Origin: Gongronella butleri | Lineage: Eukaryota > Mucoromycota > Mucoromycetes > Mucorales > Cunninghamellaceae | Length of the DNA: 64,000 nt | Assembly: GCA_025201375.1 (NCBI GenBank) | Contig: JAIWZP010000019.1 | Location: 1 to 64,000, forward strand | Direction of reading: 5' to 3' | Shown: piece by piece, positions 30,582 to 41,053 of the stretch | Layout: the number at the start of each line of letters is the position of its first letter | Numbering within the stretch: the stretch's first letter is position 1 | Notes under the pieces: generated by a model | Seen by the model: only the letters and a program-made list of their open reading frames with translations | Told to the model about the DNA's origin: nothing | Database searches by the model: none | Made by a program: the position numbers and the translations under genes

Positions 30582-33500
30582 CTACAAAGCCCATCTAGAG
30601 TTGAACAGAGCGGGCGAGTCGGCCGAAGATTGGGGCGTGGGTGGCGCTGACCTTTGCACGGGCGTCTCCTTTGGCCCCTTTAACCAATTGGATTTGTGGC
30701 CCGCCTCGTACACACCCTCCAGGACGCGCCCAAAGGACCTGTCTTTGCAAAATTCGAGATACTTTTTGTACAACACCAAGGCCTGGGAAGTTAAAAAAAA
30801 ATGTCAAAAGCCTCGTTCATCTTCACAATTCATCTTACCGTCTGAGCATCGACGATGCTGTCGTGGCCCTCGGATTGAATTTCTTGATCGAGCAGATGCC
30901 AGGCGAGGAAGCGCAACGAGATTTTCCTAGATTTCAAGCAAAAGACCCGGTGAGGATGTCATGAAGAAGCCATTGTCAGCTGACTTACCTATGGCGATTG
31001 CGAATGTGGTAGATGTCGACCGTGTCAATGATCTGCTCGGGTGGCACGAGGATGTCTTTCAAAAAAAAAAGAAGGAATTAGCCTAGGAAACATGATGATA
31101 TCCATGGCCGCGGGCCAACTTACTGATGATTCGGAAGTCTTTTTTCAAACCATGGCCGATGAACACGCAGCCGAGGTCGACCAACAGCCTGATCTTTTTG
31201 TACGCGACCTTGAGATGCACAAGGGTGCGCTGGCTGGTGTTGGGATCCAGGTCGTCCGCTAAAAAAAAAAGAGGCGTTAATGTGTGCTGATGGCAAAAAA
31301 AAAAAAAAAAATAAAAATAAAAAAAAATAGAATGCTCACCTTCAATGCCGCTGAATTCCGTCAGGTAGTCGACAACAGGCTCGCTTGTGAGAATGTAATC
31401 ATCGATAAAGGGCTGGCCCTCTTTGTCGCCATCTTCCCCACGTACAATGCTGAGGCGCGCGAGTGACAGAGTGCTTGGTCGGATGAGGGATTTTGTGCCG
31501 TCGCTGCGAATCTCTGTCTCTTCTTGTTTGAGGGCGACGAATTCCGAGTCAATGGCGACGAGAGTGCCGGGTTTGGGCATTTCGTCGTGTGTCAATGGCT
31601 CGTAGCTCAGCTTTTCGGGCACGTGCTTGGCAATGGACTTGGTCTCAAACAGAATTGAGTAATCGACAGTACTGGGTATCGTGGACAGGTCGAGCAGCTC
31701 GTTCACGTCCACGCGCGTGTATTGCAACACGGATGGGACCTTCCAATTGCCTTTGAAGCTGGCAACCTCCTCGGGACGGATGCGTTTGACTAAAAAGTCA
31801 TTGAATAGATACCATGGTGACTTTTTTCTTTCTTCCTCAGCGACACCCGTTTCTATAGGCGTAGCGAAAAAGGGGTGAGCAAGTGACGACGCAAAGCAAT
31901 TGACTTCTTTTCTAATTTTACCATTGGTATAAGTCTCTCGTTCAGAATCAGGGACTGTTTTTTTTTTTAAAAAAAAAAGGGGGGGAGGATGAGCCATCAA
32001 TTCGCGTTGCCACTGCGCGTCGCGCCGCTTACTTTTGATTTGAGCGACAAGATGTGGGTGCTCATCCTCGGCCTGGGCTTGTAGGATGGATGACTATTGT
32101 GGAATAAAAGCCTTTTTAGCAACGATGTCGTGTGCAATTGATCATTTGTGCACGGCTTACAGTGAGTTGATAGATGGCGCACACCTCGGCCGGGCCTTGG
32201 AACTCGGTAGGAATCGCGGCATCCACGGGGATTGCCTTGATCAACAGGTCGCTGCCATTGATGCGGATGCCAATGCTATAAAACGTTTTTAAAAAAAAGA
32301 CGGTGACCATTGTCAGTCTGGACATCGAGGCAATTGTCGTGAATTTACCGCTCAGGCACCCATGAGGACGTGTTTTCTGAGGGCGAATCGCCGCTGTCGT
32401 GATGGGACGCCGGGCTAGCATTGGCATTGGGTCCGTTTTGGCGCCAGATGGTCATGTCGTCGTTGGACGACGCACCCGAGTTGATGAACAACGTGCCGGG
32501 CAGTCCCTTGATGATCTTTTTCGTAGTCGTTGGCTGGTACTTTGCGCACTTTGCGCACCACGCCTTGGTTTGAGTTTCGCGATGCATGCTTCCCTTGAGC
32601 ACACTGGTGAACGATCGCTTCTTTGGCTATCAAAAGCAAAAAATTTAAGCCCTGGTTTCCTTGGCAACGCGCCTTGTTTTTACCTTTTTGGGATACAGCA
32701 GATCGACGACAAAGGGATAAGTGACGCGTGTGGCCTCATTGTTGCATGTGGTGCATTTTGTCTGATTAGAAGTGCGTAGACCGAATAATTGCTGGATGGT
32801 CGATGGCACGGGCGCGGACGTGTCGTCGGTCTCTGCGGCGGTGGTCAGGATGGTCGGGTTTTCGTTAGTGCTTGCCTCTTGATGCAATTGCTCGAGGATG
32901 AAGCGCGTGAAATTTTGCATCAACATCGCATACGAGATATTGGGCGTAGGCGACTCGGGTTCAAATAAGCCAAGCGCAGATGCTTTTGCAAAGAAAAAAA
33001 AAAAGTAAGAGAATGAGCGACCCAATTCGATCGTTTTCTCGCATTTCTCCATTTCTTTCCATTTTCTTTACCTTGCGGAATGGTGCTGAATGCCTTTAAA
33101 AAGTTGGTCGCTTGACAATTCTGGCCCTTGGAGTCCTCGAGCATGCGGAACAAAAAGCCGAGCTCGCAGAGCAGGCAATTCTCCTTTTCGCAAGCAAGGC
33201 CAATGTGGCATTTGGCGACATACCGCAGGGGCAGGATAAAGTAAAGCACCTGGAGCAGCGAATTACAGTACGAATTGCGGATGTTGGTCTCCAGGCCGCC
33301 GTAAATGGTCTGGTTGTAGTAGCCAAAGTCGAAATCGTCGACGCCAAACTTGCTGTACTGGATTTCCACTTGACGATAATGATGGGGCATATTGATGCAT
33401 TGAGGATCGAGCTGAATGTCACCCACCGAGGACGAACGACGGCCAGAGTGCTACAAAAAAAATCAAAAAAATGTGAGTATTGACCCATAAGCACGTCAAT

Positions 33501-35191
33501 TTCTCGCGTTTTTTTTTTTTTTACCATCATGTCGACGTCGTCATCCAAGATTCCGCGCGCAGACAAGAGCTCACGCTCTTGCTCGGATCTGAATTTAGGA
33601 ATGTCGCGCTTGACAGCCTGCTTTTTACGGCGTGGGACTTGGTTGCGCAGCATATTGCCGGGATTAGGTGCATAGCCGACAAAGTCGATGGTCTTCATGG
33701 ATTTCAGCATATCGTCGTCGATGACGGGCGCGGGGTAGCCGACGTCGTACACGGATGGGTGCGTCCAAGCTGACAAGAGGCGATCCGTATAATAAGGCAT
33801 GCCCACGGCGGACAAGGGACTATAAAAAGATCGTCCAAAAGTCACTCAATCGAGCCCCAATGGATTTTTCCACTGCCTTACCTGTTCTCTGTGATGGTGA
33901 CATTTGGCGCAGGGCTTGGATCCGGAGTGACGACGGGCACAGAATAAGGATTCATGGTGTAATTTTCGCGGTCGGCATATTGGTAGACGAAGCTGTTTCC
34001 GTCGCCAATGGCGAGTGTCTGTCCAGAGGACGAGATGTCCATTGCGGTGATGTAGCTAGAGGTTTGGACCTGATAAAATTGGGATGACGGGGCGAGTGCA
34101 CCCATAGACAGCGACGAAACGTCGCAAACCTGGAATTGGCCGGTTTGCGAGGCGATCAGGCATGTGGAGCTAAGAGTCGGGTGCATCTTGAGGAACATGG
34201 GGCCGCTTGGGAAAGGAATGGGTGCGAGTGAGCGCACGGCCATGCGGATGTCGTAGACTTTAACCAATGGATCCATCACAAGCGAGCTTTGCCTATTGCA
34301 ATTTCAAGAGCGGATGAGTAAAAAAAAAAAAAAAAAAGGCAATGCAAGAGCCTTCTTTTTTTTTTTTTTCTTTCTCTCCATTGCATTTACCTCTGAGAAA
34401 AACCACAGGTGAGCAACAAATTGCCTGAGATGTCGAGATCCGAGAGTGTTGCGGTGTGGGCCTGAATGCGCTGCTCGACTTTCATGGTACGCGTGTCGCG
34501 CATGGTCACTTCGCCGAGCATGCCACCGCAGCAGACGGCCCTGGGCAAATGTCGCATCACCACAATGTTGGACGCGCCAGACACTGACTTTGTCACTGCC
34601 CCGCGCGCAGCATTCACCACGAGGATGTGATCCTGCTGCCCAGCAACAAGCAGCTCCCCATTCATCAGCGTCGTTGTCGTCATGCAGTGCAAATCTTTCA
34701 TGTGCTCGTGCTCCCTGACAAAGTCAAAAGACAAATAAGCAAAAAGTCATAAAAATCACAATTCATCCCCTTTTTTTTTCAGTTGCCATGACAATCGCGC
34801 TTGCTTTTTTTACCGAATTGTCCAGCGCACTTGGCCCTGTCGGTCGCGCATCTGCAGACTGTTGTGTGTTAAGCTGATCACGCCACGTTCTACCACGCGG
34901 ATCTGGCGCACTTGCTGGTCAATGTGCGTCTTGTAAGAGGTGTAGCGCTGCATGCCTTTGCCATAGTACGAGGTGACACGGCCCTGAGTCACGATAGAAA
35001 GTCATCAGTCAAAGGGGGAAACGACATATTCGCTCGCGTGTGGGCCTTTTTAGCCGGTTTTCCTTTCTTACCGAGTCATTGCCCACCCAAAGTAGTTCCT
35101 GGTACGGATCCCAGCAAAGGGCCGACACGGGTGCTATCTTGGACGGGTTGGTATCGCATAATTGATGGACCTCAGTCCATGCACTCTCCAT
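30582..35191 (-). CDS. PAN2: PAN2, catalytic subunit of the PAN2-PAN3 poly(A) nuclease
   Basis: Fifteen exons give 1151 aa: 35191-35072, 34983-34814, 34714-34391, 34292-33882, 33819-33525, 33450-33072, 32982-32684, 32626-32349, 32275-32161, 32093-32033, 31852-31340, 31258-31124, 31055-30989, 30926-30839 and 30782-30582. The N-terminal ~330 residues form the WD40 propeller. A PAN3-binding linker follows. Next is a USP-like pseudo-protease ([17 protein letters not shown]) in which the position of the catalytic Cys is Ser, as expected for PAN2. The C-terminal DEDDh exonuclease has D919/E921 (AIDSEFVAL), D1029 (GLKKDFR) and H1077/D1082 (GHDSIVDAQ), all intact. It shortens mRNA poly(A) tails. The 180-nt intron between exons 10 and 11 is the longest here. 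It is divergent from the arrestin gene, with 262 bp between. Confidence 0.95.
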
Positions 35192-35453
35192 AATTAGGTC
35201 AACGATGCAAAGAGGAAAATAAAAAAAGTGAAAGAAGAAAAAAAAAAAAAGAAAAGAGCACTGCTCCAAGGGCGTGCCCGCCTGATGCATTGGCGGACTT
35301 TTCGACGTGCACGTTCATTGGCCCGATCGGCCCAGCGCTTACAAAAAAGTGGCCCCCTAGGCAACCCTTTCTTTGTGCTCCTCTTTCCCTTTTTTTTTTT
35401 TTTTTTCTCACTTCTTTTTTTTCTTTTATTCCTCGTTCTCGGTTCCTTGCTTT
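35192..35453. promoter_or_regulatory. Divergent PAN2/arrestin promoter
   Basis: These 262 bases lie between outward-facing ATGs. The PAN2 side is purine-rich on the plus strand, and the arrestin side is a long pyrimidine run, i.e. each gene has a pyrimidine-rich coding-strand leader. No TATA box is evident. Confidence 0.5.
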
Positions 35454-35661
35454 ATGATGCCCGTTCCCTTTCGTCTTGGAGCCAAGCTTTCCATTCACTT
35501 GGCCGAGGACACCGTGCTTTTGCGTGGTCTGCACGCCGACGAGCGCGGCACCGCCGTTTTGCGCGGCGAGGTCACCCTCGACAATAGCAAGTCTATGGCC
35601 GTCAGCTCGGTCCACCTGCAACTAATCGGGAAAGCGGCGACCTTGTGGCCTGGAGGTACCC

Positions 35662-35692
<31 letters not shown>

Positions 35693-36920
35693 GGGCAATT
35701 CTAGGCCCATTTTCGCAGGCTCAATGACTCATCTCCGCAAACTTTCAAAAGGCCTAAACACCGGACGCATTACTCGCTATTCGTATGAAAAAAAGGTTTA
35801 CGAGCAGCAAATCACATTACTCGACACCAGCAGTAGCAAGAGCAACAGTGCCGACGATGGCAAGACCACCGAGGGCGTACAATTTGCTGCGGGTGTGCAT
35901 AAATGGCCATTTGAGTGTATTTTGCCAAACAATCTCGTGGAGACCATTGAAGACGACACAGGCAAGGTGTTTTACACGTTGACCGCGACGTTGCACAAGG
36001 CGAAAAAGAGTGGCGCAGGCCTGGGCAAGAAACTGACGAGCCGACGCAACATTTTGGTCCTGCGCACGCCATCGGACCTGGATCTGGCGAACAACAGCCT
36101 GCCATCGACGTCCATTGTCACGGAGCGGCACAATGAAGCGGTCGATGCCGTGCTGGTGGTTGAAAAGACGGCGGCGTCGTCGGGCACGGCGTTCCCCATT
36201 GACATCACGCTGATGCCGCACATGAAGAATGTGTACCTTGAATCGCTGTCGGCGCTCCTGATCGAACGACGCGTGTATCGATTGCCAGAGTTTGACACGC
36301 AGCGCGGCGACAGCTTCTCGTTCCGCATGCCCCTGCAGACAATCATTGATCAAAACAACCGCGATGCGCCCGTGGACCCACGCATCCGGCGCGCAGCCTT
36401 CACCAAGAATGCACACGTCCCGCTCGCAGGCGACCCTTTCCAGTTCCGCTTCCAATTTGCCCTGCCAAATTGCCTCGATCTCAGCCATTCGACGACTTTT
36501 CCAGAAATCGACATCCAGCACTTTTTGAAGCTATCGCTGACCTTTGACACGCCCGCGGGAATGGCCACCATGCATCTGGAGAGCAACGTTACCGTCCTGG
36601 ACTGCAGGCTCAAGCAGGATTACACGTCGCTGCCCACGTATGAGGCCAGTCTGGCCACACCCGCGCAAGACGCCGCCGCAGCCGCAGAGGAGGAGGATCC
36701 ATCCTATTTTTACGTGTGTCCGTGCTACCTCGCGTACAAAAAGAAGGGCGAGATCTCAAAGAAGGAGTGGCTCTCGATGCGTGGCAACAAGCGGTCCAGC
36801 CAGAGCCTTTTTGATGACGCACAGCTGCACGCGGCTAGTACAAGCGCTAGCAGTAGTGCATTCACTACCCCAGACCTGCCACCACCACCCTCTTACGACG
36901 ACCTATCGTTTAAAACTTAG
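35454..36920 (+). CDS. Arrestin-related trafficking adaptor (alpha-arrestin)
   Basis: Exons 35454-35655 and 35719-36920 give 467 aa; the 63-nt intron contains a ~30-base A-tract. The arrestin N-domain shows LRGEVTLDNSKSMAVSSVHL, QFAAGVHKWPFECILPNNLV and YTLTATLHK. The C-domain follows (PIDITLMPHMKNVYLESLSA, then LKLSLTFDT near 380). The last residues PPPPSYDDL contain a PPxY motif (P457-Y460) for binding WW domains of the Rsp5/NEDD4 ubiquitin ligase. Such adaptors direct ubiquitination and endocytosis of plasma-membrane transporters. ATG 35454 is directly followed by a second ATG at 35457. Which transporter it controls cannot be read. Confidence 0.85.
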
Positions 36921-37052
36921 TATCACTCCTTTTTTTTTACTTTGATTTGTATCAACCTGTACTTTCTCCTCACTCTCCTCATTCCAGTCAAGCAGTCATG
37001 TTATTTCTTTACTATATCATTCTACTACTGTACCACCTCATTGTACTATTTA

Positions 37053-37262
37053 CCCGTGGCTCTCAAAAGTGATCCAAATTTTGGGAATCTCACACAAATT
37101 TTGTTTGTTCTCATTCAATAATGATCGGATAAAAACGCTATTTATACTATTAGATAGCCCTATTTGAATTCTATAATGTGTTAAAATTTCAATTTGATAT
37201 GTTCAATATTGATTGAGCTACAGCGCGTAATAAAATCGGAGTTATTTGGATCACTTTTGACG
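37053..37262 (+). repeat. Left terminal inverted repeat of the Tc1 element
   Basis: It starts after the TA target duplication and carries AAAAGTGATCC near its outer end (37066-37076). The same word inverted (GGATCACTTTT) lies at its inner end near 37248-37258. It matches the reverse complement of 38473-38683 over its full length with a few substitutions. Confidence 0.88.
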
Positions 37263-37290
37263 CGTCGCTACTTTTTTTTTATTTTTTTAT

Positions 37291-38310
37291 TTAATATTTC
37301 GTCCAACGACCGTTCGCCTTAATAACTGCTTTGCACCTGTCAGGCATGGACTCAATGTACTTACGAACCATTTCTTTAGGAATGTCGTTGTACCAGACGT
37401 GCACTACACGCTCCCAAAGTTCATTCATGCCTTTGGGTACAGTCTCGTATCGAAAAAGCTTTTGCTTGAGCAAGGCCCACATGTTTTCAATTGGGTTAAG
37501 ATCAGGAGACTGCGCGGGCCACTCCATGACTGTAAACGGCTGTTCCGCCAACCAGTCTTGCACTAAATGTGACTTATGCTTGGGGTCATTATCCTGTTGA
37601 AATATGACGCGCGCAGGATCGAACTCCTTTTCACGAATAGACGCCCACAAATCTTCCTTTAGGATGTCCAAGTAGAGGTGCTTATCCATCGTAGTGTCTA
37701 TCTTTGTGATATACCCAACACCCTCCCAGGTGATGCAGCTCCAAACCATTACATTACCACCACCATGCTTCACGGTTTGTTGAACATGACGCGGTTGAAT
37801 GTTTTCTTGGGGCCGCTTCCAGGCATAGTTCTTTCCATCCGAGCCATACCGGTTGATTTTCACTTCGTCTGACCAAATAACACGTTTCCAGTCTTCGATG
37901 GTCCAGTGCTGATGCATGCGAGCCCAGTTTAAGCGTCGAATTCGGTTGACTTCACTGATGAGAGGTTTTTTTGGCTTCACAAAGGCAACTAGCCCTGCTT
38001 CCTGCAGTGCTCTACGAACAGTATGAGTACTGACAACAATACCGTGGTCCTCCTGTAGCTTGTTCTTGACTTCCACCGCATTTTCCAGACCAAACTTGGT
38101 GATGGCACGCACGCAATACTTCTTCATGCGATCGTTGAGAAGAGTTGGACGTCCCATTGTCCCCACTTTTGCAACCAACGGTTTGGAAACGCGTAGTCTT
38201 TGGACTGCACCATAGCTAGCACCAGTCTTCCGCATAATTTGGCGGATAGAGAGCCCGTCCTGAACGTGCTTGAGAATGCTGTTTCTCTGATCAGTAGTTA
38301 CTTTGCCCAT
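37291..38310 (-). CDS. Tc1/mariner-type DD34E transposase, intact
   Basis: A single exon of 339 aa, normal for Tc1 transposases. The N-terminal paired-like HTH region holds DGLSIRQIMRKTGASYGAVQ and a GRPTLL hook near residue 53. The catalytic triad is complete: D148 (VIWSDEVKI), D240 (VIFQQDNDPKHKS) and E275 (DLNPIENMW), with 34 residues between the last two. It cuts and rejoins element ends at TA sites. No frameshift or stop is seen, so it could be active if transcribed. It lacks introns, unlike neighbouring host genes. Confidence 0.95.
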   Translation of the reverse strand: MGKVTTDQRNSILKHVQDGLSIRQIMRKTGASYGAVQRLRVSKPLVAKVGTMGRPTLLNDRMKKYCVRAITKFGLENAVEVKNKLQEDHGIVVSTHTVRRALQEAGLVAFVKPKKPLISEVNRIRRLNWARMHQHWTIEDWKRVIWSDEVKINRYGSDGKNYAWKRPQENIQPRHVQQTVKHGGGNVMVWSCITWEGVGYITKIDTTMDKHLYLDILKEDLWASIREKEFDPARVIFQQDNDPKHKSHLVQDWLAEQPFTVMEWPAQSPDLNPIENMWALLKQKLFRYETVPKGMNELWERVVHVWYNDIPKEMVRKYIESMPDRCKAVIKANGRWTKY

Positions 38311-38472
38311 TGCTGGAATGCCGGTAATGAGCTAGTGATTCGACGGTAATGAAGAGTAGAAAGTGACTCCAACAAAGAAGACAAGGAAAGTGTGCCTAGA
38401 AAGAAAAAAAAAAAAAAGAAAAAACAACCTGCTCCAAAACCCCGATCAGGCAGGAGCAATTTCAGGCACGTG

Positions 38473-38683
38473 GGCGGCAAAAGTGATCCAATTGACTCCA
38501 ATTTTATTACGCGCTGTAGCTCGATCAATATCGAACATATCAAATTGAAATTTTAACACATTATAGAATTCAAATAGGGCTATCTAATAGTGTAAATACT
38601 GTTTTTATCCGATCATTATTGAATGAGAACATATAACATTTGTGTGAGATTTCCAAAATTTGGATCACTTTTGAGAGCCACGG
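38473..38683 (-). repeat. Right terminal inverted repeat of the Tc1 element
   Basis: Reverse-complement partner of 37053-37262. It has AAAAGTGATCC at its inner edge (about 38478) and GGATCACTTTT near its outer edge (about 38662). Confidence 0.88.
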
Positions 38684-39412
38684 TAATACACAGCTTGCAG
38701 ACGATGGGCACATGGCTCCCATCTTCCATTTTTCACGAATTTTGCATATGTGGACGTTTCTCAGCAGACAACCTCATCGACTACGTTCTACGACGCACCA
38801 GTTGATATGGTACAGTAGTCTGGGGTTGACCATCCATTTTTATTGTCAGCGGACAGAACACAGAACCTACCTAGAACTGTAATTCCTGAGTATGCGCGCT
38901 ACTTCAGTTCTACGTACACTACACAAGAAAGGGACACATTCACAATTTACAGTATTTAAAAACAAAAAAATGTGTTTTCGGACTTTGCTCGCTTGTTGTG
39001 CCTCCAGAAATTTTTTTTACAGCGCACTTGTCCGCCAAGGAAACCTGCCTCACGGCATAAAACATAGCCCAGTCATCAAGATGGATCCGCCCGATTTTTT
39101 TTTTCGACTCGAAAATGCCAAATACTTGCATTTGTACTATTTTGCAATCATTTCGACTTCTGCATGGTCAACCCCACTCAAAAATAGCTGCATTGCATTC
39201 AGCGCGAAATTTGCAACAAAAAAGCTTAAACTCCCAAAGCACTACGACCACTTTTGAAAAATTCAGGGGTCACACCTTTAAATCCCAAACACGGGAAAAT
39301 TCAAACTCCGAGTGATCAATGCATCCAAAACAGGTAACTCCGACGATTTGCTATTGGCAGACAAAATGGCATGTCGCCCCAGCTTACAGTAAGAAAAAAG
39401 CGTAAAGAGTGA
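38684..39412. repeat. Repeat-rich intergenic DNA, module B copy 2
   Basis: About 38900-39100 resembles 5000-5240 (TTTAAAAAC, GTGCCTCCAGAAA, then the poly-T GATTTTTTTTT end). TACAGTA lies at 38811 and 38948. No gene is seen. Confidence 0.5.
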
Positions 39413-40135
39413 CGCATGAATGGCGATCGACTGAGAAAATTGCTTACTTTGGGCAAGATTTTTTTGCAAAAATTTAAGGTTTGACACTTCCAAATTAAGG
39501 TGGTGGATTGCATGGAATTTTTGTTTTTTTATTTATTTTTTATTTTGCATTTTTTTGTACACTGAGTGGCTGGTGGTGGGCTGCATACTGGTGAAGAAAT
39601 GACCGATGCAAAAAGTTAAAACTTTAGACATGTACAGTAATAATAGCGCGCTGCAAGTCATTCTATTAGATGCTTTGCCCTCCTACTTGTTAGTAAAACG
39701 CAATAAAAATCGGGGGTGGACTAGACCGTTGTCGAACAAATCGCGATTAAAGATTTCGTTGAAACAGTGGATTTTCTCTGTCAGTTTTGGTTACTGTATC
39801 CATCAGTAGTGAAACATCTGGTCTTACTCAACAGTACGTACAGTATTCGATGGAGGAGATTTACAGTACCTACAGTAACAAGTGTTTACGGCACGTTAAA
39901 AGCGTGATACTGTAGTAAGTCATCCCTTTCGCAGTCGAGAAAATGGAATTTACTGTAAAAATAACTCAAAAGTTTGATCCGATTTTGCAGCAAACGTACT
40001 AAGGTCACATACTGTACATACGGTATGACAAACATCTGTATCAGGCAAACAAACTTTCTGGAAATGACGTGCTCTGAGCCCGCCCGCCTGATTCAAACAA
40101 AATAATGCAAATTCTATTGCGAATTTGCGATTGAA
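39413..40135 (+). repeat. Dispersed repeat A, copy 2 (uninterrupted by hAT)
   Basis: Similar to 3556-4160 from the first base after the hAT element onward (CGCATGAA, then GCGATCGACTG and AAATTTAAGGTTTGACACTT). It therefore represents the pre-insertion arrangement. Relative to copy 1 it carries extra short segments, most containing TACTGTA or TACAGTA. Confidence 0.7.
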
Positions 40136-40645
40136 GAAGAATACTGTATGGCCGAGACATTGTTGTTACAGTATACAGTAATACGTAATTGTGAAAATGT
40201 CGATACTGTACAGGTACAGTATTTTGGATTCATCTGCACATCAACAAGACAACAATCAACGACTCAACAGACCTCTGGTTTTCGACGCCATCATGTTGTT
40301 GAATAAAAGACGCGACGATATGGCCAAATGAAAAAGATACAGTATCATATTTTGGAAGAGTCGACCCACCCATGATGCATCTTGGTTTGTAGCTTTGTAG
40401 TGTTTAAAATTACAGTATGGTATCAAGCAAGTGGTGGCGTTTGCCGGTGATCCAAGCATCATGATCACGGGAAAAACGAAATATGATACTGTACGCGTAA
40501 AGTATCATATGATGATATTACCGGTATTTACAGAACAAGTCGCATGCTCGCATCATACAGTAAATTCATACGTAATCACGTTGCGCGCATTAGAGATTAG
40601 ACACAGAAACGAAGTCTAAATGATACATGATTTTTATTACTGTAT
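39633..40645. repeat. Dense cluster of TACTGTA/TACAGTA words
   Basis: The 7-mer or its complement starts at 39633, 39792, 39839, 39862, 39871, 39908, 39951, 40010, 40142, 40167, 40174, 40204, 40215, 40338, 40412, 40487, 40557 and 40639. That is 18 in about 1 kb, where chance expectation is about 0.1. It is not a tandem array: spacing is irregular, and many occurrences extend to TACAGTATCAT. At 40483-40508 ATGATACT and AGTATCAT form an inverted pair. Confidence 0.85.
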
Positions 40646-41053
40646 CACGGACCAAAGACCAAAGTTTTAAGGCTTGCAAGGCTCGTCCTTGTCCAAATTG
40701 AAGCGATACGTCCCTTGTTTTTTTTTTTTTTTGCACTTACGGTGTGACAACACGGTGGCTAGCTTGGCACAGCCGTCGTACAAATCACGTGGCCAGGTGC
40801 GTTTATGACATGTTAAGTGAACCAACATCACTGTTGCTGAAATTGTTCAACGTGAGCTGTTGTTCTTGAAATCTTGAATTTTTTTGGATTTTCGGCAAAT
40901 TTTAAGAGCGTTCAAAGAGGATCACGGTTTTGTTTATTCACAAAGATCGTAAAGGTATGCTGGTATTTTTAAAAGCAGAGGGTGGGGAAGAGAAAAGAAG
41001 TAGGGGGGAAAGTGCGTTCAATTTGCAAAAAAGGGTGGTGTGTGTTTGGGGAA
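40646..41053. other. 3' intergenic region of UAP1
   Basis: No gene is seen. A T-tract lies at 40718-40732. Confidence 0.4.

Larger units (their letters stand above)
37053..38683. mobile_element. Tc1/mariner transposon, apparently complete
   Basis: About 1.63 kb flanked by TA at 37051-37052 and 38684-38685. Inverted terminal repeats of ~210 bp (37053-37262 and about 38473-38683) differ at only a handful of bases. Each begins (C)CCGTGGCTCTCAAAAGTG. The transposase frame between them is uninterrupted. It lies between the arrestin 3' end and a repeat island. High repeat identity and an intact gene suggest recent insertion. Confidence 0.92.

Noticed and set aside
35817..36521. 234-codon minus-strand frame opposite the arrestin
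   Set aside because: Shadow of the arrestin coding frame, with no motifs.
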